A stretch of DNA of 45,628 bases. Source: Hyphomicrobiaceae bacterium. Lineage in GTDB: Bacteria; Pseudomonadota; Alphaproteobacteria; Rhizobiales; Hyphomicrobiaceae. The first letter of the stretch is position 1; every line of letters starts with the position of its first letter. Of this stretch, positions 31,660-40,884 are shown one piece after another. The DNA lies in contig JACKJI010000016.1 of the NCBI GenBank assembly GCA_020638035.1, forward strand, positions 1 through 45,628, read 5' to 3'. The notes beneath the pieces are model-generated. The model ran no database searches. It had not been told where the DNA came from and saw nothing but the letters and a program-made list of their open reading frames with translations. Both the position numbers and the translations under genes were made by a program.

Positions 31660-32559
31660 ATGACCGACGATCGCGCCGTCTTCCGTTTCGCCCCTAGCCC
31701 CAACGGCGAACTGCATCTTGGCCATGCCCTGTCCGCACTTGTCGGCCACGACTGGGCGCGGCGCATCGGCGGGCGCTTCCTGGTGCGCATCGAAGACATC
31801 GACGAGGCCCGCTCTCGCGGCCATTTCATCGATTCCATCCTGGAAGATCTCGCCTGGCTCGGGCTGGAATGGGAAAAGCCCGAACTGCGCCAGTCACAGC
31901 ACTTCGCCGACTATGCCGCCGCAGCACAGCGCCTGCAGGAGATGGGCGTGCTTTATCCATGCTTCGCGACCCGCGGCGAGATCGCTCTTGCCGTCGCACG
32001 GGCAACGGCAGCCGGCGTGCCGGAGCAGATGGACCCTGACGGCGCCCCACTCTATCCGGGCCTGCATCGCGGCCTGAGCGCTGATGAGATCGCCGCCTGC
32101 CGTGCCTCAGGTGATCGTGCTGCCCTACGCATCGACATGCACAAGGCTCTTGCCGTGGCTGAGGCCAAGCTTGCCGGGCGCGCGCTGACGTTCCGCGAGA
32201 TCTCAGCGGACGGCCGCGCGCGCGTCGTTGATGCCAATCCGGCCCGCTGGGGCGATGCCGTCCTCATCCGCAAGGATACGCCGGCGAGCTACCATCTGGC
32301 TGTCGTGATCGACGACGCGCGCCAGGGGGTGACCCACGTGACCCGCGGCGCTGATCTCTTTGCGGCAACCGACCTGCACAGGCTGCTCCAGGTTCTGCTC
32401 GACCTTCCCGAGCCGCTCTACCACCACCATCGGCTGCTCTATGGTGCCCACGGCCGCAAGCTGGCCAAGAGCACGGGCGCTCCACGGCTGAAGGACCTGC
32501 GTGCGCAGGGACTATCCCGCAGTGCCGTTCGCGCGCAGGTCGGCCTGCCGGAGCGTTGA
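31660..32559 (+). CDS. gluQ: Glutamyl-Q tRNA(Asp) synthetase
   Basis: GluQ-RS attaches glutamate to the queuosine base at the wobble position of tRNA-Asp. It has 299 residues, the short form without an anticodon-binding domain. The class I signature is FAPSPNGELHLGHA (HLGH at 19-22), with LVRIEDIDEARSRG and WLGLEWEKPELRQS following, and the KMSKS equivalent near KLAKSTG. WGDAVLIRKDTPASYHLAVVIDDARQGVTHVTRGADLF is strongly diagnostic. The zinc cysteine cluster is incomplete: YPCFATR has one Cys where many relatives have CFCTR. A hairpin without T-run (GGCCGCC/GGCGGCC, 32571-32589) follows. Confidence 0.95.
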   Translation: MTDDRAVFRFAPSPNGELHLGHALSALVGHDWARRIGGRFLVRIEDIDEARSRGHFIDSILEDLAWLGLEWEKPELRQSQHFADYAAAAQRLQEMGVLYPCFATRGEIALAVARATAAGVPEQMDPDGAPLYPGLHRGLSADEIAACRASGDRAALRIDMHKALAVAEAKLAGRALTFREISADGRARVVDANPARWGDAVLIRKDTPASYHLAVVIDDARQGVTHVTRGADLFAATDLHRLLQVLLDLPEPLYHHHRLLYGAHGRKLAKSTGAPRLKDLRAQGLSRSAVRAQVGLPER

Positions 32560-32786
32560 GCTGGCATCGTGGCCGCCATAGCGGCGGCCTGACACCCGCC
32601 ACAGCTTCCCTGGTGGAACCGTGCCACGCCGGATCGGCAGATGATAGACAGCCTGATTTCCAGCTTTGTTGTTAACCATTTAGAGCTTATTTTTGATTCT
32701 GTTTGGCAAGTAATGACGGGTACGCTGTTGCCGCTCTCTTGGGCCCATGCAATCAACGTGTGCTGAGCGGATCAGGCGGGTCGGGT

Positions 32787-34406
32787 ATGAGGAAGGCCGC
32801 CAATAGTCGGAAGCCGAAACACAAGGCGCGCAGGAAAGGGCCAGCGCGTCCGCCTGCCCATGTCCGCGCCGCCGAAGAGCGCCCCACATCTAGAGCAACC
32901 AAAGCTGTTGTTGCCGGCGATCTCGGCCGCCGCTTCTTGTTTTCAGCACCCGCAAGCCTGCGCAAATCGCTCGGCGCCTTTGCATCCGACCTCGTCACGC
33001 GATGTGATGATACTCTGAACCAGAGCGCAAAGAATGCCCGCTCTGTTGCGCACTGGGTCCGGCATGCACCCGCCGGTTGGTCTCGTGCCATTCCCCTGAC
33101 GCAGGACGATCGAGAGATCGCCGCCCTGCTTATTGCGCCGTTTTTCATTCTCGCGGCCGCGCTCGCGGGCAGCCAGAGCCTCCAGCTCGGCCGGCACTTC
33201 GAGGCGCTCATCGCCCGCCCGGTGCCGTCCGCCGCGCTGCCTCGACACCCCGACGCGACCCGGCAGATCATCCTGCGGCCGGTGACCTCGCTGTCTCACA
33301 CCGCGCGGCTCGCCGAACCGACCGGCGTTGTGGCGGCGGCTCTTTTGGTCACGCCTCCTGGTGTCATCACCACCGTGTCGACCCAGCGCCACAACGCGCC
33401 TGATGTCAGGGCCGCAAAAAGCGCCTCCGTATCCGCCGACATCGGCCCCGGCGACGAACGCATGGCGGTGATTCCCGACACGGCGGATCTTGCGGCAGAG
33501 GTGCGCCCCGGTCCCCTCGATAGCAGCTCGCCGCTTGCCGTCGTCGGTCTCGCTTCGCCAGCATTAGCCGTCGCGACAGTTTCCGGAAGCAACGGCCCGG
33601 AAGTGCCGGCGATTGACGCGCAGGCCTTCATGACACTTTCGGCCTTCGACGAGGACTGGAGACCGCCCGGCACCCGCCCCCTGGGCCTGCTTCAGCACTG
33701 CACGCTCCCGGCTGCGTCACAAGCCGCTCCAAGATCCACGCCCGCTTCCACGAGATGGTTGGCGCCGAAGGAAAATAGCGACTTCGGCACGCGGCTCGCC
33801 GCAGCCGCCCGCCGGCAGCTCGACGAGTTCGTCGTCTACAATGCCGCCTACCGGCGCATCTCCTACCCGCGCGGCGATGTATCGAGTCTGTTCGGCGTGT
33901 GCACCGACGTCGTCATCCGTGCCTATCGCGACCTCGGCATCGACCTCCAGGTTGCCGTGCAACAGGCCCGCGTCGGATCAGGCGATCGCAACATTGACCA
34001 CCGACGGACCGAAACACTGAGACGATTCTTCGGGCGCGCGGGCACCAACCTTCCCGTGACCACCTTTGCGGAAGACTATCTGCCCGGCGACATCGTCACC
34101 TATGCGCGCCCACAGAACACGGGCCCCGCCTCGCGATCTCACATCGCGATCGTGAGCGACGTCATTGCGCCATCCGGACGGCCGCTGATCATTCACAATC
34201 GCGGCTGGGGGCCGCAACTCGAAGATGCTCTTTTCGTCGACCGCATCACTGGACATTACCGTTATGCCGGAGCGGACCGCACAACTCCCGCAGGAGAGAC
34301 CGCGAGGCGTCTGGACCCACACGAGCTGACCGGCACAACTCTCCACAAGCCTGTCCGCCGTGCCAGAAGCGCACGCGCCACAGCTACAGGCCGCACCGTT
34401 CGCTGA
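32787..34406 (+). CDS. DUF1287 protein with a long membrane-anchored N-terminal region
   Basis: 539-residue protein from the ATG at 32787. Residues 1-40 are Lys/Arg/Pro-rich, a transmembrane helix lies at about 111-128 (IAALLIAPFFILAAALAG), then about 200 residues of Ala/Pro/Thr/Ser-rich, probably disordered exported linker. A DUF1287 domain occupies about 333-495. It carries the family residues Cys372 (GVCTDVVIRAY), His405 (NIDHRR), His452 (SHIAIVSD) and His470 (IIHNRGWG), arranged like an NlpC/P60-type Cys-His hydrolase. A cell-wall or other hydrolytic role is inferred only. The next gene encodes a short, simply secreted paralogue. A GTG or ATG further upstream is possible. Confidence 0.8.
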   Translation: MRKAANSRKPKHKARRKGPARPPAHVRAAEERPTSRATKAVVAGDLGRRFLFSAPASLRKSLGAFASDLVTRCDDTLNQSAKNARSVAHWVRHAPAGWSRAIPLTQDDREIAALLIAPFFILAAALAGSQSLQLGRHFEALIARPVPSAALPRHPDATRQIILRPVTSLSHTARLAEPTGVVAAALLVTPPGVITTVSTQRHNAPDVRAAKSASVSADIGPGDERMAVIPDTADLAAEVRPGPLDSSSPLAVVGLASPALAVATVSGSNGPEVPAIDAQAFMTLSAFDEDWRPPGTRPLGLLQHCTLPAASQAAPRSTPASTRWLAPKENSDFGTRLAAAARRQLDEFVVYNAAYRRISYPRGDVSSLFGVCTDVVIRAYRDLGIDLQVAVQQARVGSGDRNIDHRRTETLRRFFGRAGTNLPVTTFAEDYLPGDIVTYARPQNTGPASRSHIAIVSDVIAPSGRPLIIHNRGWGPQLEDALFVDRITGHYRYAGADRTTPAGETARRLDPHELTGTTLHKPVRRARSARATATGRTVR

Positions 34407-34681
34407 CGCCCTGCCTCTATCGTGTTGCACCAGCATTTCACCTGGGTGGCGGCGGCCCTCCGCCAACCTGGCTGCCACTTTGGCTAGGAATTCTTCCGCC
34501 TCCGCTTTCGTGTGAAAGACAGAATCACACAAATCGCGCCGCATCGGGCTGCGCGTCCATCATTTCGGCATGCCGTCGTGTTCAGCTGGTGAGCAAGCCT
34601 TGAGCCGGGCGACCAGCGTTCCCACTTCGATAAAACCAGGATCAATCCGCGTTGCACAGCAAACGTTTCTCGAAGACCGCC

Positions 34682-35326
34682 ATGCCCATATTCACCCGCC
34701 GCACTTGCCTGCGCCAGACCACCCGACCGACAGCCATTCCAGCGCTGATGTTGGTAGCGGCGTTTCTTGCCGCGATGTCGGCTCCTGCCGGCGCCGATAA
34801 CGCATCCTTTGGCGACCGCCTCGCCGCGGCCGCCCGTAAACAAAGTTGGATTCCGGTCATCTACAGCCCGGCCTACCGAAAGATCGCGTATCCGAACGGC
34901 GATGTGCCCTGGTATTTCGGCGTTTGTACCGATGTCGTGGTACGCGCCTACCGCAGCCTTGGTTTCGACCTCCAGGTGCTGGTTCACGAATCGCGAGTCG
35001 GTTCCGGCGACACCAACATCGACCACCGCCGTGTCCCCGTCCTGAAGCGGTTCTTCGAGCGCAAGGCCAAATCGCTACCGATCACGAAAGACGCCGCCGA
35101 CTACGCAGCCGGCGATCTTGTCACCTATTATCTGCCGGACGGGTATTTTTCCAAAACACACATTGCCATCGTTTCTGACCGCAAGGCCGCATCAGGGGTG
35201 CCGCTGATCATTCACAATCGCGGCTGGGGTGTCAGCGAAGAGAATTGGCTATTCGAGCACAAGATCACCGGCCATTTCCGGTTTGCGCCGCAGGAAAAGA
35301 TTTCGCAGACCACCAACAAGCGCTGA
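34682..35326 (+). CDS. DUF1287 secreted protein (short paralogue)
   Basis: 214-residue protein from the ATG at 34682, with a signal peptide at about 1-38 (TAIPALMLVAAFLAAMSAPAGA/DN). The DUF1287 domain fills the rest: SFGDRLAAAARKQ, PAYRKIAYPNGDVPWYFGVCTDVVVRAYRSLG with Cys82, RVGSGDTNIDHRRVPVLKRFF with His115, GDLVTYYLP, THIAIVSD with His160 and LIIHNRGWG with His178. It is clearly homologous to the C-terminal third of the preceding protein, so the pair arose by duplication. E. coli YijF is the reference member and its function is not established. A TTG at 34652 would add 10 residues. Confidence 0.85.
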   Translation: MPIFTRRTCLRQTTRPTAIPALMLVAAFLAAMSAPAGADNASFGDRLAAAARKQSWIPVIYSPAYRKIAYPNGDVPWYFGVCTDVVVRAYRSLGFDLQVLVHESRVGSGDTNIDHRRVPVLKRFFERKAKSLPITKDAADYAAGDLVTYYLPDGYFSKTHIAIVSDRKAASGVPLIIHNRGWGVSEENWLFEHKITGHFRFAPQEKISQTTNKR

Positions 35327-35650
35327 AACGGAAAACCGACCATGGGCGTCGCCGCCGCTCAAGTTGCTGTAATTACGAACTATTTATTGATGTGATGGCC
35401 GATCCAAACAGCCCCTGACGAGCCCGCCTGCCAAGATAATGCATTAACTCTTTTTTCATATTTCCCAACAGGGCCGATGGTCAAAATGCGTTCTCATTAA
35501 CGCAACCGACTTTTCTTTTTGGCTGCCGATGAAAATAACATTTGTGAATTCTCGGAAATCAGATCATTTTTGATTAACTCGGCCGCCTGTTCGCCGGGCA
35601 CGATCGAATTATGAAGGCGCGTCTGTAAAGGCGCGTTGGAATGAGCGGAA
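35327..35650. other. AT-richer intergenic region
   Basis: These 324 bases between the second DUF1287 gene and the next plus-strand gene are distinctly richer in A and T than their surroundings and contain several TTAAC half-sites (near 35446, 35496 and 35574) but no full TTAA-N7-TTAA box. It probably holds the promoter of the gene at 35651. No gene or terminator is evident. Confidence 0.4.
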
Positions 35651-36337
35651 ATGAGCACGACCTTCGCATCCGGACTGGAGCTGACTTTGGTGATCGCAAC
35701 GGCGGTCTCCATCTCGCTCGCCGGCATGTGGTTGAGCCGGCGCTTTGCCGTTGACCCTGAGCGCGCACGGGGATCGGCCGCCCCCGCTTTTGCACCAAAG
35801 CGCGGGCCGCTGGGCGCACGCCGCATCGTGTCGATGCCGCCGCCACCCGCCGCGCGAACAAGATCGCCGGTGCGGGAGCAGCGGTCAGGCAGGCATGCCG
35901 GAGCTGCGCAAGCCGTCATTTACGGGCTCGGCGAGATCCTGACGCGCGCAATAGCATGGCTCGAAGCCGCGCCCGTCGAGGTGGTACGTACCAGCGCCCG
36001 CCGCTTCGGCAAAAGCAGCCACGCGTCCTGTTCGTCCGCGCGTACCGCCGCCGCCTTAGCGACGCTGCCGCAGCGCCTCACGCAGGAGGCACAATGGGAG
36101 CGGACGGCTGAAAGCGTCGGCCGCGCCGTGAGTGGGGCGCATACGCTGCGCACCGCGCATGCCTGTGCGAGCGACAAGCTCGATGCCGCGCATTACGCGC
36201 TGGAGCGGCTGATGCGCGATCTTGAGGGCGTTCTTTCGAGTCCCCGGGTGCCGGCCAAGGTCGCGGTGCTCCCGCGGGCATCAAATGTCGTCAGTATGCG
36301 CTATACGCGCCCGGACGCCACGCGCGCTGCGGCCTGA
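35651..36337 (+). CDS. Uncharacterised single-pass membrane protein
   Basis: 228-residue protein starting MSTTFASGLELTLVIATAVSISLAGMWLSRRF, a membrane anchor at about 8-30. A Pro/Arg/Ala-rich linker (about 31-85) and a largely helical, Ala-rich C-terminal region follow (LTRAIAWLEAAP, LPQRLTQEAQWERTAESVGRAV, KLDAAHYALERLMRDLEGVL). No family motif recognised. It is convergent with argG. Codon use and length support a real gene; its role is unknown. Confidence 0.6.
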   Translation: MSTTFASGLELTLVIATAVSISLAGMWLSRRFAVDPERARGSAAPAFAPKRGPLGARRIVSMPPPPAARTRSPVREQRSGRHAGAAQAVIYGLGEILTRAIAWLEAAPVEVVRTSARRFGKSSHASCSSARTAAALATLPQRLTQEAQWERTAESVGRAVSGAHTLRTAHACASDKLDAAHYALERLMRDLEGVLSSPRVPAKVAVLPRASNVVSMRYTRPDATRAAA

Positions 36338-36505
36338 CGAGATCTCCTTATCGCAAAATCGATCGCTGGTTCCACACGACCGCAGCGTCACCGAACGCGG
36401 CAACGCGTGCGACGGCAGCGGTCCGGGCGCCTCAGCTCGAGGTTTCAAGCCAAGGCGATCCCATGGTGCCCGCCGCCGTGCCACCGATCCCGCGTCAACG
36501 TACGC

Positions 36506-37735
<1,230 letters not shown>

Positions 37736-38136
37736 GGGCGTCTCTGGCTGAACGGCTGAAGAGGGGAGGGTGCGACAAACGGCTCGGCACTATAGGCACA
37801 CGGGTTTTGATCGCAAGTGGTGCATTGGCTGCGGCGATGCCCCCGAGTCCGGCGGATCACACACGACGATTATCCCGTCGCATCAGCCATATCGGTGAAA
37901 CGGCTGTGGCGCGCGATGAAGTCTGCGCCGCGAGAATCCATGCCTCCGGCCGGCGGGCCAATTGCCGATGCATTGGGCTTAAACCGTGGCAAAGAGAAAA
38001 GCAAAAGTCGTGTTCTCACACGTACTCGGCCACAATTTGTATTTGCAGAATGCCCTATGTTTGAGCGCCGTGACTATTTTCGGAATGACCACACTGCTAT
38101 AAGGCGCATCGGCATTAGCACATGGAGGTGTTTGCC
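37736..38136. other. Divergent intergenic region between argG and the four-cysteine protein gene
   Basis: About 400 bases containing the promoters of argG (minus) and of the plus-strand gene at 38137. The final stretch carries a GGAGG ribosome site at 38124-38128. I see no ARG-box-like palindrome, riboswitch or additional gene. Confidence 0.4.
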
Positions 38137-38625
38137 GTGACTAGGATGAAACATATCGGCGCGCTGGCGCTGGCTGCGGCGTTTGCGCTCTCAGCCTTTG
38201 CCCCGGCCACAATGGCTCAGAAGGCAACTGATGCTCCCGCCAAGCCGGCTACGGTTGGCAAGCCCGCAGCGGCAAAACCCGCTGAGAAGGCGGAGCCGGC
38301 TAAGCCTGCTGCCAAGCCGGCAAAGACGGCCAAAGCTGCGTCGCCGTGCAAGGGTCTCGACGAGGCCGCGTGTACGAAGGCAGGAGAAACCTGCTCGTGG
38401 ATTGCCGCTACGAAGCGCAAGGACGGCAAAGAGGTCAAGGCTTACTGCCGCAAGAAGGCAGGCTTCCTGACCAAGGACAAGAAGGCAAAGCCCGCGGCAG
38501 CCGCAACACCGTCCGAGCCCGCCGCGAAAAAGGCGACGGCCACCCCAGCTACTCCGGCAACGCCGGCAACGCCGGCCCAGCCCGCAACCAAGAAGGCTAC
38601 CAAGCCGCCGGCCCCCGCGAACTGA
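38137..38625 (+). CDS. Secreted Lys/Ala/Pro-rich protein with a four-cysteine domain
   Basis: 162-residue protein from the GTG at 38137, 8 bases after a GGAGG ribosome site. It has a signal peptide (MKHIGALALAAAFALSAFAPATMA/QK), then a Lys/Ala/Pro repeat region rich in AKPA units. A compact core follows, CKGLDEAACTKAGETC then SWI...KEVKAYCRKK, with four cysteines. A second Lys/Ala/Pro/Thr-rich tail (ATPATPATPATPAQPA) ends the protein. The core recalls small disulfide domains of exported alphaproteobacterial proteins; the flanks resemble histone H1-like or cell-wall spacer sequences. Function unknown. A strong terminator follows. Confidence 0.7.
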   Translation: MTRMKHIGALALAAAFALSAFAPATMAQKATDAPAKPATVGKPAAAKPAEKAEPAKPAAKPAKTAKAASPCKGLDEAACTKAGETCSWIAATKRKDGKEVKAYCRKKAGFLTKDKKAKPAAAATPSEPAAKKATATPATPATPATPAQPATKKATKPPAPAN

Positions 38626-38651
38626 TCCGCGAAGTCTCTGAAAATATAAAA

Positions 38652-38685
38652 GGCCGCACCTTTTTGGAGGTGCGGCCCAATTGTT
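38652..38685. terminator. Rho-independent terminator
   Basis: Perfect 9-base stem GGCCGCACC (38652-38660) and GGTGCGGCC (38669-38677) with an 8-base loop, followed by CAATTGTTTTG. Upstream on the plus strand is AAAATATAAAA, so the element can also end the minus-strand transcript of the convergent gene at 38736. It lies 27 bases after the stop of the four-cysteine protein gene. The most convincing terminator in the window. Confidence 0.9.
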
Positions 38686-38735
38686 TTGTCGTCAATTGAT
38701 TTGTTTTATGGTGACGTTTTCTGTCCGAAATTTTG

Positions 38736-39344
38736 TCAGATTGCCCGGCCCTGGCTGGCGACAAATATCCAAGGCGCCAGCGCCAAAATTCCGATCGGAA
38801 TGAGCGACTTCAGCGCCGCGCCATCCTTGAAAAGGATTTGCGCGACCGCATGTCCGCCGTCCGTCCGGTAGCTCGCAAGCGTCCGCTCGAGCGCGGCACC
38901 CGCCGTCGTCATGGCGTCCACCGCAGCCGTGTTTGCTTCGGCCAGCGGGTAGGCAACCGAGCGCGACACGCCCATGCCCATCATCGCGAACGCCATCGGC
39001 CAAGCCGCTGGATTGCCCTGCAGCGGCCAAGCCTTAAGCCACAAAGAAACGGGGTTGAAGGCGGCGGCGTTGGTTCCTGGAAAACCGGTGTTTGAACCCC
39101 AGGCGGCCATCCAGGGCCATGTGCCGAGCTGTGAGGCACCCGCGCTGGCGCCACGATCTGGATGGCGGTACCAGGACTTCGGCTCGGAACTCTTGCCCAT
39201 CATCGTGTCGACGGCGCTGGCCCAGCAGCCGAGCATCTGGCCGGCGAGGTCAACATAGGCGGCAACAGCGGCCGTCGCGTAGCCCGCGGCAGCATCGGCG
39301 GAGGAACTTGCGATCCTCGTGGTCGTGTCGAGGGACTGCGGCAT
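38736..39344 (-). CDS. Uncharacterised Ala-rich protein
   Basis: 202-residue protein with a GAGAGG ribosome site. The N-terminal 55 residues form a likely Ala-rich amphipathic helix (SADAAAGYATAAVAAYVDLAGQML...). A Trp/Pro/Gly/Asn-rich middle with repeated NP/W motifs follows (TWPWMAAWGSNTGFPG, NPVSLWLKAWP, GNPAAWPMAFAMMG). A helical segment and a C-terminal hydrophobic stretch LIPIGILALAPWIFVA complete it. The composition recalls granule- or membrane-surface-associated proteins such as phasins, but no phasin motif can be asserted. It ends near the bidirectional terminator. Confidence 0.6.
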   Translation of the reverse strand: MPQSLDTTTRIASSSADAAAGYATAAVAAYVDLAGQMLGCWASAVDTMMGKSSEPKSWYRHPDRGASAGASQLGTWPWMAAWGSNTGFPGTNAAAFNPVSLWLKAWPLQGNPAAWPMAFAMMGMGVSRSVAYPLAEANTAAVDAMTTAGAALERTLASYRTDGGHAVAQILFKDGAALKSLIPIGILALAPWIFVASQGRAI

Positions 39345-39494
39345 CGTGGCCTCTCAGTTGCGGGAACCGGGGTCGGCGCGCTCATTTCGATGAAAAAGAT
39401 AACACGTATTTTGCGGTGCAGCAATCTCGCTGCGTCGCAAAATGAAAGTCGCGTCGAACCATGGTTCGGGCTTGGCCCGGCCTACCAGTGCTGG

Positions 39495-40331
39495 TCAGGA
39501 CTTTTCAGGCTCCAAGCCGCTGTCGGCTGAGCCCAGGTCGGGATCTTCGGCCGAGCGGCGCTTGGCGGGCTGCGGTGAGCCGGCGGACGGAACCGAAGTC
39601 GCGGGCTGGGCGGCGTTATTTGTTCCGGCGGCAGCATCATCCGTGGGCGTGGGGCGTGCCGTGCTGCTGGCAACCTTTGTGGACTGCACGCGCGCCTGTC
39701 CCGTCGGCTCGCCGGCGCTTGCCGCGGGCGGTACAGGTGTGCCGGCCTTTACCCCGGACGAGCCAGCCGCCGAGGGGGCCAAGGGCACTGTGGCGGTGGC
39801 GACCTCGGTCACCACCACCGTATCTGCCTCGGTCCGTGTCGACGTCTCTGTTTCAGTCTCCGTGTCGTTCTCGATGTCTGCCGGTGCTTCGACTTCTTCG
39901 GCCGACCGGCGCGCGCCTGCATGCCGGCCGGCCAGCATCCAGTAGACGAGACCGCCGACCGCCCCCATCGTGACGAAAGCAACCAGAGCGTAGTTGTTGA
40001 GGATCGTGGGCTGCGCAGCGTTCTCCGAGACATATTGCGCGAGGAAGCCGCCGGCGGCGATGACAACGCCGACAATGACGTAGAAGGGCCAGCTGCGTAG
40101 CCTCTGCCATTCGGCGATCAGAATCACAATCGGCGCAAACCCCGCGCAGAAAATCAGCGCATGGGTCGCGGCGCGCAGCACCAGTCCGCCGATCTCGAAC
40201 AGCCGCTCGCCGCGCGCTGTCTCTTCCAATGTTACAAGCTCCGTCGGTGGGAGCGCGAACAGCACCACCGTCATCGCCGCAGCGAGCATCGCAGCGATCA
40301 GTCCCGCCAGAATCCGAACGAAGGTACGCAA
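39495..40331 (-). CDS. Uncharacterised membrane protein with a long acidic tail
   Basis: 278-residue protein. The first 140 residues hold four transmembrane helices: about 5-26, 47-71, 81-104 and 117-135, ending NNYALVAFVTMGAVGGLVYWMLAGRHAG. The remainder is a Glu/Thr/Ser/Ala/Pro-rich, probably disordered cytoplasmic tail. The start is a TTG with an AAGGA ribosome site. The fourth helix and the YWMLAGRHAG end closely resemble the end of the neighbouring 142-residue protein (YWLIAGRNA), so the two are paralogues. Function unknown. Confidence 0.6.
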   Translation of the reverse strand: MRTFVRILAGLIAAMLAAAMTVVLFALPPTELVTLEETARGERLFEIGGLVLRAATHALIFCAGFAPIVILIAEWQRLRSWPFYVIVGVVIAAGGFLAQYVSENAAQPTILNNYALVAFVTMGAVGGLVYWMLAGRHAGARRSAEEVEAPADIENDTETETETSTRTEADTVVVTEVATATVPLAPSAAGSSGVKAGTPVPPAASAGEPTGQARVQSTKVASSTARPTPTDDAAAGTNNAAQPATSVPSAGSPQPAKRRSAEDPDLGSADSGLEPEKS

Positions 40332-40450
40332 GCCAAGTCCTTGTCAGCGGCGTCAGGGCAAGGGTTCAACTGGATCTGAAGTTTACAGGCCGACGGCGGA
40401 CCACGACAACTGCCAGCGGACCTTTCCGGCGACGCTGTGGGATGCGCGCC

Positions 40451-40879
40451 TCAGGCATTGCGCCCTGCGATCAGCCAGTAGACCCAGCCGCCGGCAAATC
40501 CGGCGGTTGCGAGCACCTGCCAAACGACCGTCGGCAAGGTCCCGGCGCTGCCCGTTTCGCCCAATCGCGCCAACAGAGGAATGGCAACAAGGCACAGGCC
40601 GCCGCCCAGGACGTAATACAGCATCGAGCGAATGCGGGCGACCTCGCCGATGATGACGATGGCGAGTACCGGCACGAGCGTCAGGCTCGACGCGAGGAGC
40701 TGGCCCTGGGTGACGAGATCGAAGAGACCGCCGATGGTGTCGCCGTCCTGCCAGCGGCCCTGCGTGGCCTGGGTGATGCGCTCAAGACCGAGCGTGACGA
40801 GCACCAGCCCGCCAATCGCACCGGCGATGAGCAGAGCTATGGGAATGAGTATCAGCCGCCCCACCGTGCGCCAGACCAT
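40451..40879 (-). CDS. Uncharacterised four-helix membrane protein (paralogue of the preceding gene)
   Basis: 142-residue protein with four predicted transmembrane helices (about 10-30, 55-80, 84-103 and 115-137). It ends VLATAGFAGGWVYWLIAGRNA, matching the end of the membrane part of the 39495-40331 protein. It starts 6 bases downstream of the rlmN stop and is likely co-transcribed with it. Conserved next to rlmN in some Hyphomicrobiales as far as I recall, but the role is not known. Confidence 0.65.
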   Translation of the reverse strand: MVWRTVGRLILIPIALLIAGAIGGLVLVTLGLERITQATQGRWQDGDTIGGLFDLVTQGQLLASSLTLVPVLAIVIIGEVARIRSMLYYVLGGGLCLVAIPLLARLGETGSAGTLPTVVWQVLATAGFAGGWVYWLIAGRNA

Positions 40880-40884
40880 TCCGG

